A stretch of DNA of 64,000 nt from Verrucomicrobiota bacterium (GCA_022709905.1 JAKLHY010000029.1:25302-89301); one strand, 5' to 3'. Counted from the first letter of the stretch, positions 18,280-27,892 are shown. The notes: generated from the sequence alone by a model not told the origin. Translations and numbers: made by a program.

Positions 18280-19581
18280 TTAATGGATCAAGTTAGGCAG
18301 CCAGAGAATGATCTGTGGAAAGGCGGTAAACAGGATCGCGGCAAATACCAGCGCGTACAGGAAAGGCATGCTCCCCTTGAAAACCTTTTCCATGGGCACA
18401 TCCCGAACCATGCCGCTCACCACATAAACGTTCACACCCACTGGCGGAGTGATGACCCCCATCTGGGTCACCACAACAATCATCACACCGAACCAAATCA
18501 GGTCGTAACCCAGAGTCAAAATCACCGGGTAAAAAATCGGGATGGTCAAAATATCCAGCGCCAGAGCATCCAGAAAACATCCTCCAACCAGATAGAAGAT
18601 AATGATCATGCCGATGACGGTCCAACCGGGTAATGGCAGCCCCGCCAGCCAGGAGGCCAATGCGGAAGGCAGCTGGGTCCGGGCCAGAAAATGACCAAAG
18701 ATAATCGCGCCAGCCACAATGGTAATAACCATGCAGGAGGTGCGGATGGATTCGTTCAAGCATTGCAGAAGCTTCCGCCAAGTCAGCTCGCCCTTGAGCG
18801 AGCCAATCACCATCGTCCCGGCCGCGCCAATTGCCGCAGCCTCGGTCGCGGTATAAAATCCAAGAAACATTCCTCCCATCACCAACACAAATAGGATCAC
18901 GGTCTCCCATACCCCTTTGAGCGAGGCTAACTTCTCCCGCAAAGTAAAAACGGGCCCCGGTGGCCCCATCTCAGGCCTCCGGCGGCATTGAAAATAGATG
19001 ACGGCGCAAAAAATCGCCGCAATCAGCAAGCCCGGCACCACACCGGCGATAAACAACTTGCCAATCGATTGCTCGGTCAGGATGGCAAAGACGATGAACA
19101 CAATGCTGGGAGGAATCAGCATCCCCAGCCCCCCGCCGGCGGCGACACATCCCGTGGCCAACTGCATGTCATACTTGTATCGCCGCATCTCGGGCAGCGC
19201 CACCGACGCAATCGTCGCCGACGTCGCCGGGCCCGATCCGCAGATGGCGCCAAACGCCGTGCACGCCCCAACCGTGGACATGGCCAGCCCGCCCGGGAGA
19301 CGTCCGATCCAATGATACGCGGCATGAAACAATCCCCGGCTGATGCCCGTATGAAACGCCACCTGCCCCATCAACACAAACAAAGGGATCGTCGTCAGGT
19401 TGTAATCGGAAAAGGTCGAGTAGAGATCGATGGTGGCCATGCTCAAAGCGGCCGCTGGGGTCGTTAACACCGCAAATCCCACTAAACCCACCAGCGCCAT
19501 GACAAAGCCAACAGGCATGCTGCTGGCCAGCAACACCAGCAGCAGCACAATTCCCAATATGCCAACTTGAAACGGGGTCAT
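18280..19581 (-). CDS. dctM: TRAP transporter large permease DctM
   Basis: A 433-residue integral membrane protein with about 12 hydrophobic segments. It is the Na+-coupled transport subunit of a tripartite ATP-independent periplasmic transporter. Typical motifs are IPLFVLMGQVAFHTGIS, GAICGSGPATSATIASV and GMLIPPSIVFIVFA. It imports organic acids handed over by DctP. Its start overlaps the dctQ stop by four bases. Confidence 0.95.
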   Translation of the reverse strand: MTPFQVGILGIVLLLVLLASSMPVGFVMALVGLVGFAVLTTPAAALSMATIDLYSTFSDYNLTTIPLFVLMGQVAFHTGISRGLFHAAYHWIGRLPGGLAMSTVGACTAFGAICGSGPATSATIASVALPEMRRYKYDMQLATGCVAAGGGLGMLIPPSIVFIVFAILTEQSIGKLFIAGVVPGLLIAAIFCAVIYFQCRRRPEMGPPGPVFTLREKLASLKGVWETVILFVLVMGGMFLGFYTATEAAAIGAAGTMVIGSLKGELTWRKLLQCLNESIRTSCMVITIVAGAIIFGHFLARTQLPSALASWLAGLPLPGWTVIGMIIIFYLVGGCFLDALALDILTIPIFYPVILTLGYDLIWFGVMIVVVTQMGVITPPVGVNVYVVSGMVRDVPMEKVFKGSMPFLYALVFAAILFTAFPQIILWLPNLIH

Positions 19582-20111
19582 GGCTTGATGAAGGTTCGAC
19601 CCGGATGTGTCAAGTGGTAGACCTTTACCAGGACCACCAGAACGCAGGAAATGGACAGCACGTAAGGCACCCAGAAAATGGGCATCTGGATCGTCATGCT
19701 CACCGTTCCGCTGTTTCTGAGGGAGTTGCCATACCGGATGCTTTGCCAGGCCAGAAGCACAAACAACGCAATCACCATCAGCCGCATGCCGGTGTCCACC
19801 ACGATCCGGCCCCGGCGCCCCAAACGTTGAAAGAAATACTCGATCGCCACATGCCCTTTGATCGCGGTGGTATAAGGCAGCGCCGCGGCCACCGTCAACG
19901 CCGCGGCGATGCTCGTAATGTCATACGCACCCTTCAACGAGATCCGGAACAGACGAAGAACAACATCCAGACTGGTCACCGAAACCATGGTCAATAGACC
20001 GAGGCCGGCCAGCAGTCCTAGAAACCCAATCAGGGCACGCAAGGCCTGGTGGTATCGATCAATCCAAATCGCCGCCGGACGGGATGCCGATGAACTTGAC
20101 TGGTCGCTCAT
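19578..20111 (-). CDS. dctQ: TRAP transporter small permease DctQ
   Basis: A 177-residue membrane protein with four hydrophobic helices, the small accessory subunit that pairs with DctM. The helix with TSLDVVLRLF and the segment TAIKGHVAIEYFFQRL are typical of DctQ. The start codon shares one base with the dctP stop (TAATG) and the stop overlaps dctM, giving a translationally coupled PQM order. Confidence 0.93.
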   Translation of the reverse strand: MSDQSSSSASRPAAIWIDRYHQALRALIGFLGLLAGLGLLTMVSVTSLDVVLRLFRISLKGAYDITSIAAALTVAAALPYTTAIKGHVAIEYFFQRLGRRGRIVVDTGMRLMVIALFVLLAWQSIRYGNSLRNSGTVSMTIQMPIFWVPYVLSISCVLVVLVKVYHLTHPGRTFIKP

Positions 20112-21169
20112 TATTTGCTGCCAGCCTTCGAGATTTCGGCCTGAATATCCTTAACCAGGGCCTCGCCCGGCAGATTCTTTTCCTTGGCCTGTTTGACAAA
20201 CGCATCGAGCACCGGCTTGACCGCGGTCTTCCAATTCTCTTGTTCCGCGGCAGAAAGTGGGATGAACTCGCGCTTGAGCTGAGTCACAAACTCTCGGCCT
20301 TCCTTGTCGGCCTGGTCCCAGGCCTCGCCGTGCTTGGCCTTCCATTCCTGGCTGACCTCCGTAAACACCTTCTGAATATCGGCGGGCAGTTGGCTCCATT
20401 TGTCCTTGTTCATCACCACAAACATCGCGGTGGTATAGCCAATCGCCGAAGAATCGATGACATACTGGATGGCCTCGCCCTGTTTCCAGCCCTTGAGGGT
20501 CTCGATCGGACACAGAGTCGCCTCGACTACCCCTTTCTGCAATGCCTCGTACGTCTCAGGTTGCGCCATCGCCACCGCCGTCGCCCCTAATGCATCGCAG
20601 ATCATCTTCGATAAGCCGGTGGCGCGCACTTTGAGACCTTTGACCTCGGCGAGTGTTCGCACGGGTTTCTTGGACGCCAGAATCCCAGGACCGTGAGCAT
20701 GCAGATAGAGCACCTGAACCCCTTTCAGTTCTTCTGGCTTGTATTTCTCGACCATGGCATTCGCGATCCGTGTTGCCGTCATCCCGTTCGGATAGCCCAC
20801 GGGAAGATCCAGCCCCTCCATCAAAGGAAACCGGCCCCGCGTGTAGGCAAAACAACTCATCCCCAGATCGGACACCCCGTTGACCACCCCTTCATAGCAC
20901 TGGTCGGCCTTGGTCAAAGAACCTGCGGGAAAAATGTTGATTTTCACCCGGCCTTGCGTTCGCTTCTCAATCTCGTGGGCCCAATTGGTGGCCGTGATGC
21001 ACTGGATATGCGTCGGCGGAAAGAAAATGCTGTAGGTCAGGGTAATCGTCTGGCCTGGCCCGGTGGCGCCCTCTTTGGGCTTGCAGCCACTCAGTCCCAA
21101 GGTTCCAATAATCATAGCGACCGTCAAACACCATGCCGCCCCACGCTCCACCGCTCTTGTTGCCTTCAT
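20111..21169 (-). CDS. dctP: TRAP transporter substrate-binding lipoprotein DctP
   Basis: A 352-residue solute-binding protein. The family pattern is visible in YSIFFPPTHIQCITATNWAHEI, and GLKVRATGLSKMICDALGAT holds the Arg region that usually contacts the substrate carboxylate. The signal peptide ends in a lipobox (LGLSGC), so the protein should be lipid-anchored. The start at 21169 places that signal at the N terminus. It is the first gene of dctPQM. The substrate is not known; a carboxylate or 2-oxoacid is likely from the family. Confidence 0.93.
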   Translation of the reverse strand: MKATRAVERGAAWCLTVAMIIGTLGLSGCKPKEGATGPGQTITLTYSIFFPPTHIQCITATNWAHEIEKRTQGRVKINIFPAGSLTKADQCYEGVVNGVSDLGMSCFAYTRGRFPLMEGLDLPVGYPNGMTATRIANAMVEKYKPEELKGVQVLYLHAHGPGILASKKPVRTLAEVKGLKVRATGLSKMICDALGATAVAMAQPETYEALQKGVVEATLCPIETLKGWKQGEAIQYVIDSSAIGYTTAMFVVMNKDKWSQLPADIQKVFTEVSQEWKAKHGEAWDQADKEGREFVTQLKREFIPLSAAEQENWKTAVKPVLDAFVKQAKEKNLPGEALVKDIQAEISKAGSK

Positions 21170-21319
21170 GATTTGTTCCTTTGATGGTTGCCCCAGGAAT
21201 GCACCGGTCCCCATGACTGGCTTTATTGCCTCGGGTTGAACCGTTTTAATCGACCCAGCCCAAGCCTGCAATCCTTAATGAAACCTTTTCGGAACACTTA
21301 ATACCCGGCAGAATGCTCC

Positions 21320-21904
21320 ATGTTCATGAAACAACCCGCCCGCATGACGGAAAGCCTCTGCCTGGCCTGCGGCCTTTGCTGCAATGGTGCGCTCTTTGCC
21401 GATGTCATCCTTCGAGGCGCCTCTGAACGCGCCCTCTTCGAGGACATCGGCTGTGTCCTGCGAACCCAAGGGGGCGGCAAGAGGCTTCCGCAACCTTGTC
21501 CGGCGTGGATCCAATCCCGATGTCAAATCTACGATCGCCGTCCCCTTTATTGCCGCGAATTTGACTGCCAATTGCTGCTCGATTGCCGGAATGGGCAAAT
21601 GACTTCCAAACGGGCGCTCTCTCTCATCCGACGGGCTGCCCGTCAATTGGGCGCTGTGGAACGTTGTTTTCAGCAACTCAACGATCGGTCGACCCATCTC
21701 TGCTTGCGCCTTCGATTCCAACGGTTGCGCACCCGGTTGGCCCGGCGTCATCTCTCCCCGGCCGAGAGTCTCATTTTCAGCCGTCTCGGCTTAAGAATCC
21801 ACCAGCTGAACTTGCTCTTAAGCAAATACTTTCTTCCGTCGTCTCCCCCCCATGAATCTCCGCGCAAAACGAATATCCTTACCGCGCATCCATCTGTCAC
21901 ATAG
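21320..21904 (+). CDS. YkgJ-like cysteine cluster protein
   Basis: A 194-residue protein of the YkgJ (CxxCxxCC) family, thought to bind Zn or Fe. The signature is LCLACGLCCNGALF, followed by PCPAW, QCxIY-like CQIYDRRPLYCREFDC, all in the first 100 residues. The C-terminal half is Arg/Leu-rich and without known motifs. Two in-frame Met codons lie at 21320 and 21326. It is divergent from dctP. Function in metal handling is only a family-level inference. Confidence 0.8.
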   Translation: MFMKQPARMTESLCLACGLCCNGALFADVILRGASERALFEDIGCVLRTQGGGKRLPQPCPAWIQSRCQIYDRRPLYCREFDCQLLLDCRNGQMTSKRALSLIRRAARQLGAVERCFQQLNDRSTHLCLRLRFQRLRTRLARRHLSPAESLIFSRLGLRIHQLNLLLSKYFLPSSPPHESPRKTNILTAHPSVT

Positions 21905-22067
21905 GCCGGATTTCCAGTAGGAAGCCCATCGATCCCGCGACAGAATTTTGCGTAGCTACGAAAAAAACTGTCGCGCCAGTCACCTCCAGGAAATCTGGGT
22001 GCATGGGGGCGAATCGGATCCCGGATCAGGCTGGTGAGATGGTGGGGGAGGATGGATCTACGGGATG

Positions 22068-22142
22068 TGGTGCCAGGGGGGAGGATTGAACTCCCGACCA
22101 AGGGCTTATGAGTCCCCTGCTCTACCGCTGAGCTACCCTGGC
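22068..22142 (-). tRNA. tRNA with CAU anticodon (Met or Ile2)
   Basis: Read on the minus strand, the acceptor GCCAGGG pairs with CCCTGGC, followed by A and an encoded CCA. The D-arm is GCTC/GAGC, the anticodon loop CTCATAA gives CAU, and the T-arm is GGGAG-TTCAATC-CTCCC. Pairing at position 1-72 is intact, so it is not an initiator. It may be elongator Met or a lysidine-modified Ile2. The anticodon stem (GGGGA/GCCCT) has an A-G mismatch at 31-39. Confidence 0.93.
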
Positions 22143-22248
22143 ACACGGTTGGCCAGCCTCCACGGTGAGGCTGGGCGGCCAAATTAAGCCGAAAGCCTCG
22201 AAGACGACAAGCAATTTTCTAAGATCGACCGATTCGAAGATCGACGGT

Positions 22249-22824
22249 TTACAGGTATTTGGCCAGTTGGGCCTGGCTTTCAGCCAAAACCTTCTGGTGC
22301 AGGGATCGTCCCTGAGCATCGATCGTCACCACGACAGGAAATCGTTGGACCTCGAGTTCCCACAGGGCTTCCGGAGAGCCGAATTCCTTCAGAAACGACA
22401 CGCTGCGGACGCGGGTGATGCACTCGGCCAGCACCTGTGCCGCTCCTCCGATCGCGTGGAGGTAGACGCAGCCATATTCCTGGCAGGCTTTCTGGGTGCG
22501 CTCGCCCATGCCACCTTTTCCAATGATGCCACGTAAGCCGAAGTCGCGGATGATTTGGCCTTGATAGGGCTCTTCTCGAGCGGAGGTAGTAGGCCCCGCG
22601 GCGACCACTTTCCATTCGCCGCGGTCGTCTTGGAGAACCACCGGTCCGCAATGGTAAATGATGCCGTTTTGCAGATGGACACCGGGAGGGAGTTGACCGC
22701 CTTCGTGCAGGTATTTGTGAAGGGCATCGCGGCCGGTAAAGACAATGCCGGAGATTTCGACGGCATCGCCGACGTTCAGCGCTCGGATTTTGTCCTCAGC
22801 CAAAGGGGTTGTGAGATGAATCAT
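22249..22824 (-). CDS. Class I fumarate hydratase, beta subunit
   Basis: A 191-residue subunit equivalent to the C-terminal half of class I fumarase/tartrate dehydratase. The start TTPLAEDKIRALNVGDAVEI, the GPTTSAR motif and RGIIGKGGMG are characteristic. With the alpha subunit it interconverts fumarate and malate using an oxygen-sensitive [4Fe-4S] cluster. It lies eight bases after the alpha-subunit gene in the same operon. L(+)-tartrate dehydratase cannot be excluded from sequence alone. Confidence 0.92.
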   Translation of the reverse strand: MIHLTTPLAEDKIRALNVGDAVEISGIVFTGRDALHKYLHEGGQLPPGVHLQNGIIYHCGPVVLQDDRGEWKVVAAGPTTSAREEPYQGQIIRDFGLRGIIGKGGMGERTQKACQEYGCVYLHAIGGAAQVLAECITRVRSVSFLKEFGSPEALWELEVQRFPVVVTIDAQGRSLHQKVLAESQAQLAKYL

Positions 22825-22832
22825 AAGCCGGA

Positions 22833-23711
22833 TTAGTAAAGCCAGTCAGCGATGGATCCGTTGTCATCGAGGCGGACGCCCTGTCGGCGGAAGGCCCAGC
22901 ACATGTAGCTGATGCTCACAAAAAACGAGGCGGGAACGCGGTTCCGGGCGCAAATCTTGACGCCCAGCAAGGTGGTCTTTCCTCCAAAACCCATCGGGCC
23001 TATGCCCAATTGATTGGCGGTTTCCAGGATATCCCGCTCGAGACGATCAAGTTCGGGAATGGGATTACGATCATCCAGTGTGCGGAGCAACTGGAGCTTG
23101 GAATTCTCGTAGCCGGTGGCCCGATCTCCCCCGATACAAACGCCGAGAACCCCCGGTCCGCAACCTTTGCCTTGGGCTTGGACCACGGCGTCCAGGATCA
23201 CCCGGCGGCAACCATCGAGATCCCGGTTCGCCTTGAGTTTCTCGATGGGCAGGGAATACTGCGCGCCCACGTTTTCGCAACCACCGCCCTTGAGCATCAA
23301 GCGCACCGTCACTTCGGGGGCTCCATGCTGGTGGAAATGCAGGATGGGCGAGCCGGGGCCGACGTTGGTCCCGTCGTTTGCACCTGTCAGAGAGTCCACG
23401 GAGTTCTGGCGCAGGTAACCCAGGCGGGTGGATTCACGCACAGCCTCTCGGGCTGTCTCCTCGAAGGCTCCCTGGTCCAGCCCCCGGGGCGCGTCCACAT
23501 AGAACAGCGCGCTTCCGGTATCCTGGCACAAGGGCTGAGATTTCTTTTCAGCCAGCTCGATGTTCTTCTGAATGATCCGCATTGCCGACTCCGCTATCGT
23601 CCCTTGCTGTTCAGCTTCGAGCGCTTTCAGGATCGCCTGTTGAACATCGGTCGGGATTTCAGCCGAAGTGCGGCGAATCAATTCCACCAACGATTCCCGC
23701 AATGACTTCAT
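22833..23711 (-). CDS. Class I fumarate hydratase, alpha subunit
   Basis: A 292-residue iron-sulfur subunit. Likely cluster ligands are the Cys in QPLCQDTG, GGGCENVG and GKGCGPGVLG. SLTGANDGTNVGPG and GGKTTLLGVKI are family motifs. The start at 23711 gives the normal N terminus; 13 upstream residues of the frame are unlikely to be used. The [4Fe-4S]-type fumarase, the IOR enzyme and HemN together suggest tolerance of low oxygen. Confidence 0.92.
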   Translation of the reverse strand: MKSLRESLVELIRRTSAEIPTDVQQAILKALEAEQQGTIAESAMRIIQKNIELAEKKSQPLCQDTGSALFYVDAPRGLDQGAFEETAREAVRESTRLGYLRQNSVDSLTGANDGTNVGPGSPILHFHQHGAPEVTVRLMLKGGGCENVGAQYSLPIEKLKANRDLDGCRRVILDAVVQAQGKGCGPGVLGVCIGGDRATGYENSKLQLLRTLDDRNPIPELDRLERDILETANQLGIGPMGFGGKTTLLGVKICARNRVPASFFVSISYMCWAFRRQGVRLDDNGSIADWLY

Positions 23712-24006
23712 ACGCGGGGGGAAGGTAAAGCCGTGTTTGGGGAGTGTCAACGGAGCGCTGAGGATTTCTACCGTGCGCGGGGTTCGGAATCGGGATTATC
23801 CCGTGGGATTTTTTGGCACGGAAGTGTTTCGTGTCCATTGGCGCTCATTCGTGGTTCGATTTTTTGTCAAAATCTTACGTGCGGATTTTGGGGGGTGTTT
23901 TTCCTATTGGCCAGAGTCGGCTTATCCGCTAATTTCGGTGACTAGCGCCATGTCTCCGAAGTGTTTATTGGCGGAGAACGGCGCCAGGAAAGAGGGTGAT
24001 TGGACT
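23712..24006. other. Divergent intergenic region with a degenerate dispersed repeat
   Basis: This spacer separates the fumarase operon from the membrane-protein gene and should hold promoters for both. Bases 23831-23866 (GTGTCCATTGGCGCTCATTC and onward) resemble 44414-44450 at roughly 29 of 37 positions. No CDS is supported, although a frame is open through it in the direction of the downstream gene. Confidence 0.5.
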
Positions 24007-26640
24007 ATGACAGAAAAGTCGGGAACAACCTCCCGCGGGCCATCGGCGGCGAGAGAATTTCTAGTGGCATTGCTGGTGTTAATGGCGGTGATCGCCGTCA
24101 TTTTTTACCGGAGTTTCATTCCGGGACAGGCCTTGTTCGCCAACGACGGCAACCTGGGGATTACCATGGCGCACGCCGACGAGGCGTTGAGCAGCATCAA
24201 AGGCTCCTGGCAGGAACTGAACCTGCTGGGCCTTGAACTGCCGAGCGCGTCTCCGAATGTGGATTTTGTCCTGTTCCTTTTGCTGGGTCCGATTTTATCG
24301 GCGAAGTTCACGGCGGCTTTGTCGTTGGTGGCGGTCGGCATGTGTTGCTGGTTTTTCTTTCGGGTGCTGGGTTTTCCCAACTGGGTTTGCATTTTGGGCG
24401 GACTATCGACGGCGTTGAATTCGAACATCTTTTCCAACACCTGCTGGGGCCTGTTTTTGTGGACCTTTGCGCGGGGCTTTGTCTTTCTGGCTTTGGCGGC
24501 GGTTTACAGTGCCAGCCGGGGTGGAGTTCTCCCGAAGCTGTTGTTGGCGGGTTTTGCGGTTGGAATGGGCATACTCCAAGGATACGACATCGGGGCGATT
24601 TTCAGTCTGTATGTGGCGGCGTTCACGGCATTTGTGGCATTGACACAACCGGGTTCCTGGGGCTCGAGAATCGGCCGGGCTGTGGGCCGAGTGGCCTTGG
24701 TGGCTGTGGCGGCGGCGTTTATTGCGGCTCATGGATTGATGACGTTGATTGGCACCCAGATCGTGGGCGTCGCCGACGTCGAAGAACAGACAAAGAGCAG
24801 CGAGGAACAGTGGACGTTTGCCACGCAATGGAGCCTGCCCAAGATTGAGACCTTGCGCCTCATTATTCCCGGGCTTTTTGGGTATCGGATGGAGATGGAC
24901 AATGGGGGAGACTACTGGGGCACGGTGGGACAATCGCCAGGATGGTTCGAGCATCATCAGGGCTATCCGCGTCACTCCGGAGAAGGCGAGTATGCCGGGA
25001 TCCTGATCGTTTTGATTGCGGCTTGGGCTGGGGCGCATGTCTGGCGTAAAAAGGGCAGTCCTTACTCGGAGGAAGAACGCAGAATGCTGGCTTTTTGGGT
25101 GGGAGCGGCGGTCATTTCGCTATTGATGGCGTTTGGGCGGCACGCGCCATTTTACCGGCTTTATTACAGCCTGCCGTTTTTCTCCACCATGCGGAATCCG
25201 ATCAAGTTCCTGCAACCGCTCAATATCTCGCTGCTGATCCTATTTGGCTACGGACTCGCCGGCATGGGACGGCTGTATCTGGAGCGATCGACCAAATGGG
25301 GATCGACTTTTCTGGGCCACATGAAGAACTGGTGGTCGGCGGTCGGTGGCTTCGACAAGCGCTGGGCGCTTGGCTGTCTGGCGTTCCTGGGCTGCAGCCT
25401 GATGGGATGGCTGATCTTCACCTCCTCACGCACGGGTCTGCTGCAATACCTCGAGGCTGGCGCTTTTGCGCCAGACAAGGCCACAGCAATTTTCAGCTTC
25501 AGCAGCAAAGAGATTGGTCTTTACCTGGTTTTTCTGGTTGTGGCGTTGGGCTTGATGAGCGTGATTATGAGCGGATGGCTCGCCGGCAAACGATTGCGTT
25601 GGGCGGTGCTGGCTTTGGGGCTGTTCATTGGCATCGACATGGTTCGGGCCAACGGCCCCTGGATCAAGTATTATGATTACCGCGAGAAATACGCCTCGAA
25701 TCCGGTGATCGATTTTCTGAGGGAAAAGCCCCACGAATACCGGGTGGAAATTCCCCACGTCCCAATGGCCCATACCCCGATCTACATTCCTCTTCCTCAG
25801 GAATTGTCCTTTTATGTTCGAGTGTGTTTTGTTGCCTGGCTGGAGCACCTGTTCCAGTATTACAAAATCCAATCCATGGCCATTAATCAGAATCCGCGCC
25901 AGACAATCGATTATAAGACGTATTTTGCGGCGTTCAGCTCCACGAATTTCAGCCGATCGAATCCCAATCCTGTCCGGCTCTGGGAACTCTGCAACAGCCG
26001 TTACTTTTTAACGGTCAGTGGAGTTAGCGCCGGTTTGAACCAACAACTCGATCCAACAAAACAGCGATTCAAAGATGTTATGGCCTTCAACCTCAAGCAA
26101 CGATCCGAGGACATCTACGCTGTTGAAACCAATGCGACAGGTCCATTTGCCTTAGTCGAGTTCACGGGGGCATTGCCCCGAGCGAAGCTTTTCTCGCGCT
26201 GGATAAACAGCACGAACGATATGGAAACCTTGGTGCGACTGACCGATCCGGCCTTCGATCCCGCCCAGATGGTCTTTGTGGCCAGCGATCTGCCAAAACC
26301 GTCTACCAACGCCCCGACGGGTTCGCCTGAGGGAGGCAAGGTGACGATCACCCGCTATGAATCGAAACGGGTGCTTTGTTCGGCCCAGGTCGAGTCGCCC
26401 AGCCTCCTGCTCCTCAATGATAAATACCATCCCAACTGGAAGGTCAGGGTGGACGGAAAGCCGGACAACTTGCTGCGGTGCAATTACATTGTGCGCGGCG
26501 TCTACCTGTTGCCCGGCTCGCACGAGATCGAGTTCCGGTTCGAATCCGAAACAAGAGCCCTCAGCATCACTCTGGCGGCCATGGCGATTGGGCTATTGCT
26601 CTGCGGCTGGGTGGCCTGGGGCGCCAAGCGGCAATCCTGA
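24007..26640 (+). CDS. Large polytopic membrane protein, YfhO/GT-C-like
   Basis: An 877-residue membrane protein with about 12-13 hydrophobic helices and a long extracytoplasmic C-terminal part (from about residue 560), then a last helix near the end. The first loop (FIPGQALFANDGNLGITMAH) and the C-terminal segment LLNDKYHPNWKVRVDGKP, with LLPGSHEIEFRF, match YfhO-type proteins, which are related to GT-C glycosyltransferases using lipid-linked sugars. The start at 24007 has AGAGGG upstream; the longer frame runs into the fumarase promoter region. It is followed closely by a methyltransferase. A role in decorating surface polymers is inferred. Confidence 0.75.
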   Translation: MTEKSGTTSRGPSAAREFLVALLVLMAVIAVIFYRSFIPGQALFANDGNLGITMAHADEALSSIKGSWQELNLLGLELPSASPNVDFVLFLLLGPILSAKFTAALSLVAVGMCCWFFFRVLGFPNWVCILGGLSTALNSNIFSNTCWGLFLWTFARGFVFLALAAVYSASRGGVLPKLLLAGFAVGMGILQGYDIGAIFSLYVAAFTAFVALTQPGSWGSRIGRAVGRVALVAVAAAFIAAHGLMTLIGTQIVGVADVEEQTKSSEEQWTFATQWSLPKIETLRLIIPGLFGYRMEMDNGGDYWGTVGQSPGWFEHHQGYPRHSGEGEYAGILIVLIAAWAGAHVWRKKGSPYSEEERRMLAFWVGAAVISLLMAFGRHAPFYRLYYSLPFFSTMRNPIKFLQPLNISLLILFGYGLAGMGRLYLERSTKWGSTFLGHMKNWWSAVGGFDKRWALGCLAFLGCSLMGWLIFTSSRTGLLQYLEAGAFAPDKATAIFSFSSKEIGLYLVFLVVALGLMSVIMSGWLAGKRLRWAVLALGLFIGIDMVRANGPWIKYYDYREKYASNPVIDFLREKPHEYRVEIPHVPMAHTPIYIPLPQELSFYVRVCFVAWLEHLFQYYKIQSMAINQNPRQTIDYKTYFAAFSSTNFSRSNPNPVRLWELCNSRYFLTVSGVSAGLNQQLDPTKQRFKDVMAFNLKQRSEDIYAVETNATGPFALVEFTGALPRAKLFSRWINSTNDMETLVRLTDPAFDPAQMVFVASDLPKPSTNAPTGSPEGGKVTITRYESKRVLCSAQVESPSLLLLNDKYHPNWKVRVDGKPDNLLRCNYIVRGVYLLPGSHEIEFRFESETRALSITLAAMAIGLLLCGWVAWGAKRQS

Positions 26641-26655
26641 ACCGTGGATCCGCTC

Positions 26656-27426
26656 ATGAGCCATCAAGAGACTTACCGACACAACCAGGCGTATGCGGAG
26701 TTTCTGGCGGGCTGGGATGCTGGATTCTACGCGCGGTACGCGGACACGCTGAAGTCCGGCCCGAAGGGAAGCCGGCTGCTCGATGTGGGCTGCGGTGTGG
26801 GCCAGGTTGTCGCCCGCTTGGATGCTGAAGGCTACGAGGCTTATGGAGTCGATGTCAGCGAACCCAACATTGAAAAGGCCCGTCAATTCAGCTCGCGTTG
26901 CCAGGTATATGACGGCAAAGCCCTGCCGTTTTCAGACGATTTCTTTTCCGGGGTCGGAGCGCTGAATGTGCTCGAACACGTGGAAGAACCCGAAGCCTTC
27001 ATTCGGGAACTTGTGCGGGTGGTCGAACCCGGCGGCCGCGTCCTGATCTCGAGTCCCAATTTCTTCCGGGCCATCGGATATCGGGATTATCATCCGCAGA
27101 TGCGCGGTTTCTCGAACAAGTGGCGCAACTTCCGGCGTTTGCTGGCTAAACGCCGGCAGATCAAGAACGATCCCGGTTCAGTTCGCTTCGATCGCATGAC
27201 TCCGATCGTCAAGGAACCGTTCACACCGGACGACGACGCCATCGTTGCCACCAACGCCCTCGAGATTGCTTTCTTTCTCCAGCGCGCAGGTTGTTTGATT
27301 GAGGGGATTTCGTGCACGGACCGTTATGTAGCCCGGCCAATCGACTGGTTTCTGAACCTGACCCCGTTGCGTTTTCTCATGTTCAATGCCTTTGTCGCCG
27401 CTCGGAGGATTCAAATGAGAGCTTAG
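26656..27426 (+). CDS. Class I SAM-dependent methyltransferase
   Basis: A 256-residue soluble protein with SAM-binding motif I LLDVGCGVGQV, the post-II acidic residue in YGVDVSEPNI, and LNVLEHVEEPEAFIRELVRV, typical of UbiE/Methyltransf_11 enzymes. The C-terminal third (IGYRDYHPQM, FLNLTPLRFLM) probably sets specificity. It lies 15 bases after the membrane-protein gene. A GTG at 26644 is an alternative start. The acceptor is unknown; sugars or lipids are plausible from context. Confidence 0.85.
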   Translation: MSHQETYRHNQAYAEFLAGWDAGFYARYADTLKSGPKGSRLLDVGCGVGQVVARLDAEGYEAYGVDVSEPNIEKARQFSSRCQVYDGKALPFSDDFFSGVGALNVLEHVEEPEAFIRELVRVVEPGGRVLISSPNFFRAIGYRDYHPQMRGFSNKWRNFRRLLAKRRQIKNDPGSVRFDRMTPIVKEPFTPDDDAIVATNALEIAFFLQRAGCLIEGISCTDRYVARPIDWFLNLTPLRFLMFNAFVAARRIQMRA

Positions 27427-27469
27427 GGTATCCTACAACCGGACTGGACCCGGCGCGGCCGTCGGGAAA

Positions 27470-27892
27470 TCATGGTTTGACGGGACGATGACTCTGCCGA
27501 GCTGCAACTCGCTTTTTCAAGGCCTCCAGCGCTTGTTGAAGGGTCTCCTGCGTGTCCTGAATCTCGATGGTCTTGCCATCATAGTGAATCCCTTGGGCAC
27601 TGAGGATGTTCCCAATTGTTGGACAGGCAGCGACTTTCCGCATCGGTTTGTTCCGATTTCGCCGGATCCTATCCGTTTCTCCCGCTCCCAGATACCGGAA
27701 GTGACCGGTGGCCGTCATTTCAATAAAATCCAGGCTGGCCAAGTGTTTCATCGCCGCCAAAGACCATTCCGCATCGGTTTTTTTGAGCCGATCGTCCCCT
27801 AAAATCCCGCTTACTTCCTCCGGAGAGAAGAATCGTCGTGGAAAATTTTGCAGAAACTTATAAATGAGTTCTTCAACCACAGAGAGTTGCAT
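27470..27892 (-). CDS. Conserved hypothetical protein, winged-helix-like N terminus
   Basis: A 140-residue protein that I do not recognise. Residues 1-70 (LSVVEELIYKFLQNFPRRFF, SPEEVSGILG, AAMKHLASLDFIEMT, GHFRYLG) read like a winged-helix fold: helices, then a recognition helix and a beta-hairpin. The rest is basic, with a predicted C-terminal helix (ETLQQALEALKKRVAARQ). DNA binding is possible but unproven. It sits alone between two plus-strand groups. Confidence 0.6.
   Translation of the reverse strand: MQLSVVEELIYKFLQNFPRRFFSPEEVSGILGDDRLKKTDAEWSLAAMKHLASLDFIEMTATGHFRYLGAGETDRIRRNRNKPMRKVAACPTIGNILSAQGIHYDGKTIEIQDTQETLQQALEALKKRVAARQSHRPVKP

Noticed and set aside
26644..26655. GTG start for the methyltransferase gene
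   Set aside because: The ATG at 26656 is preferred; no convincing ribosome-binding site favours the GTG.
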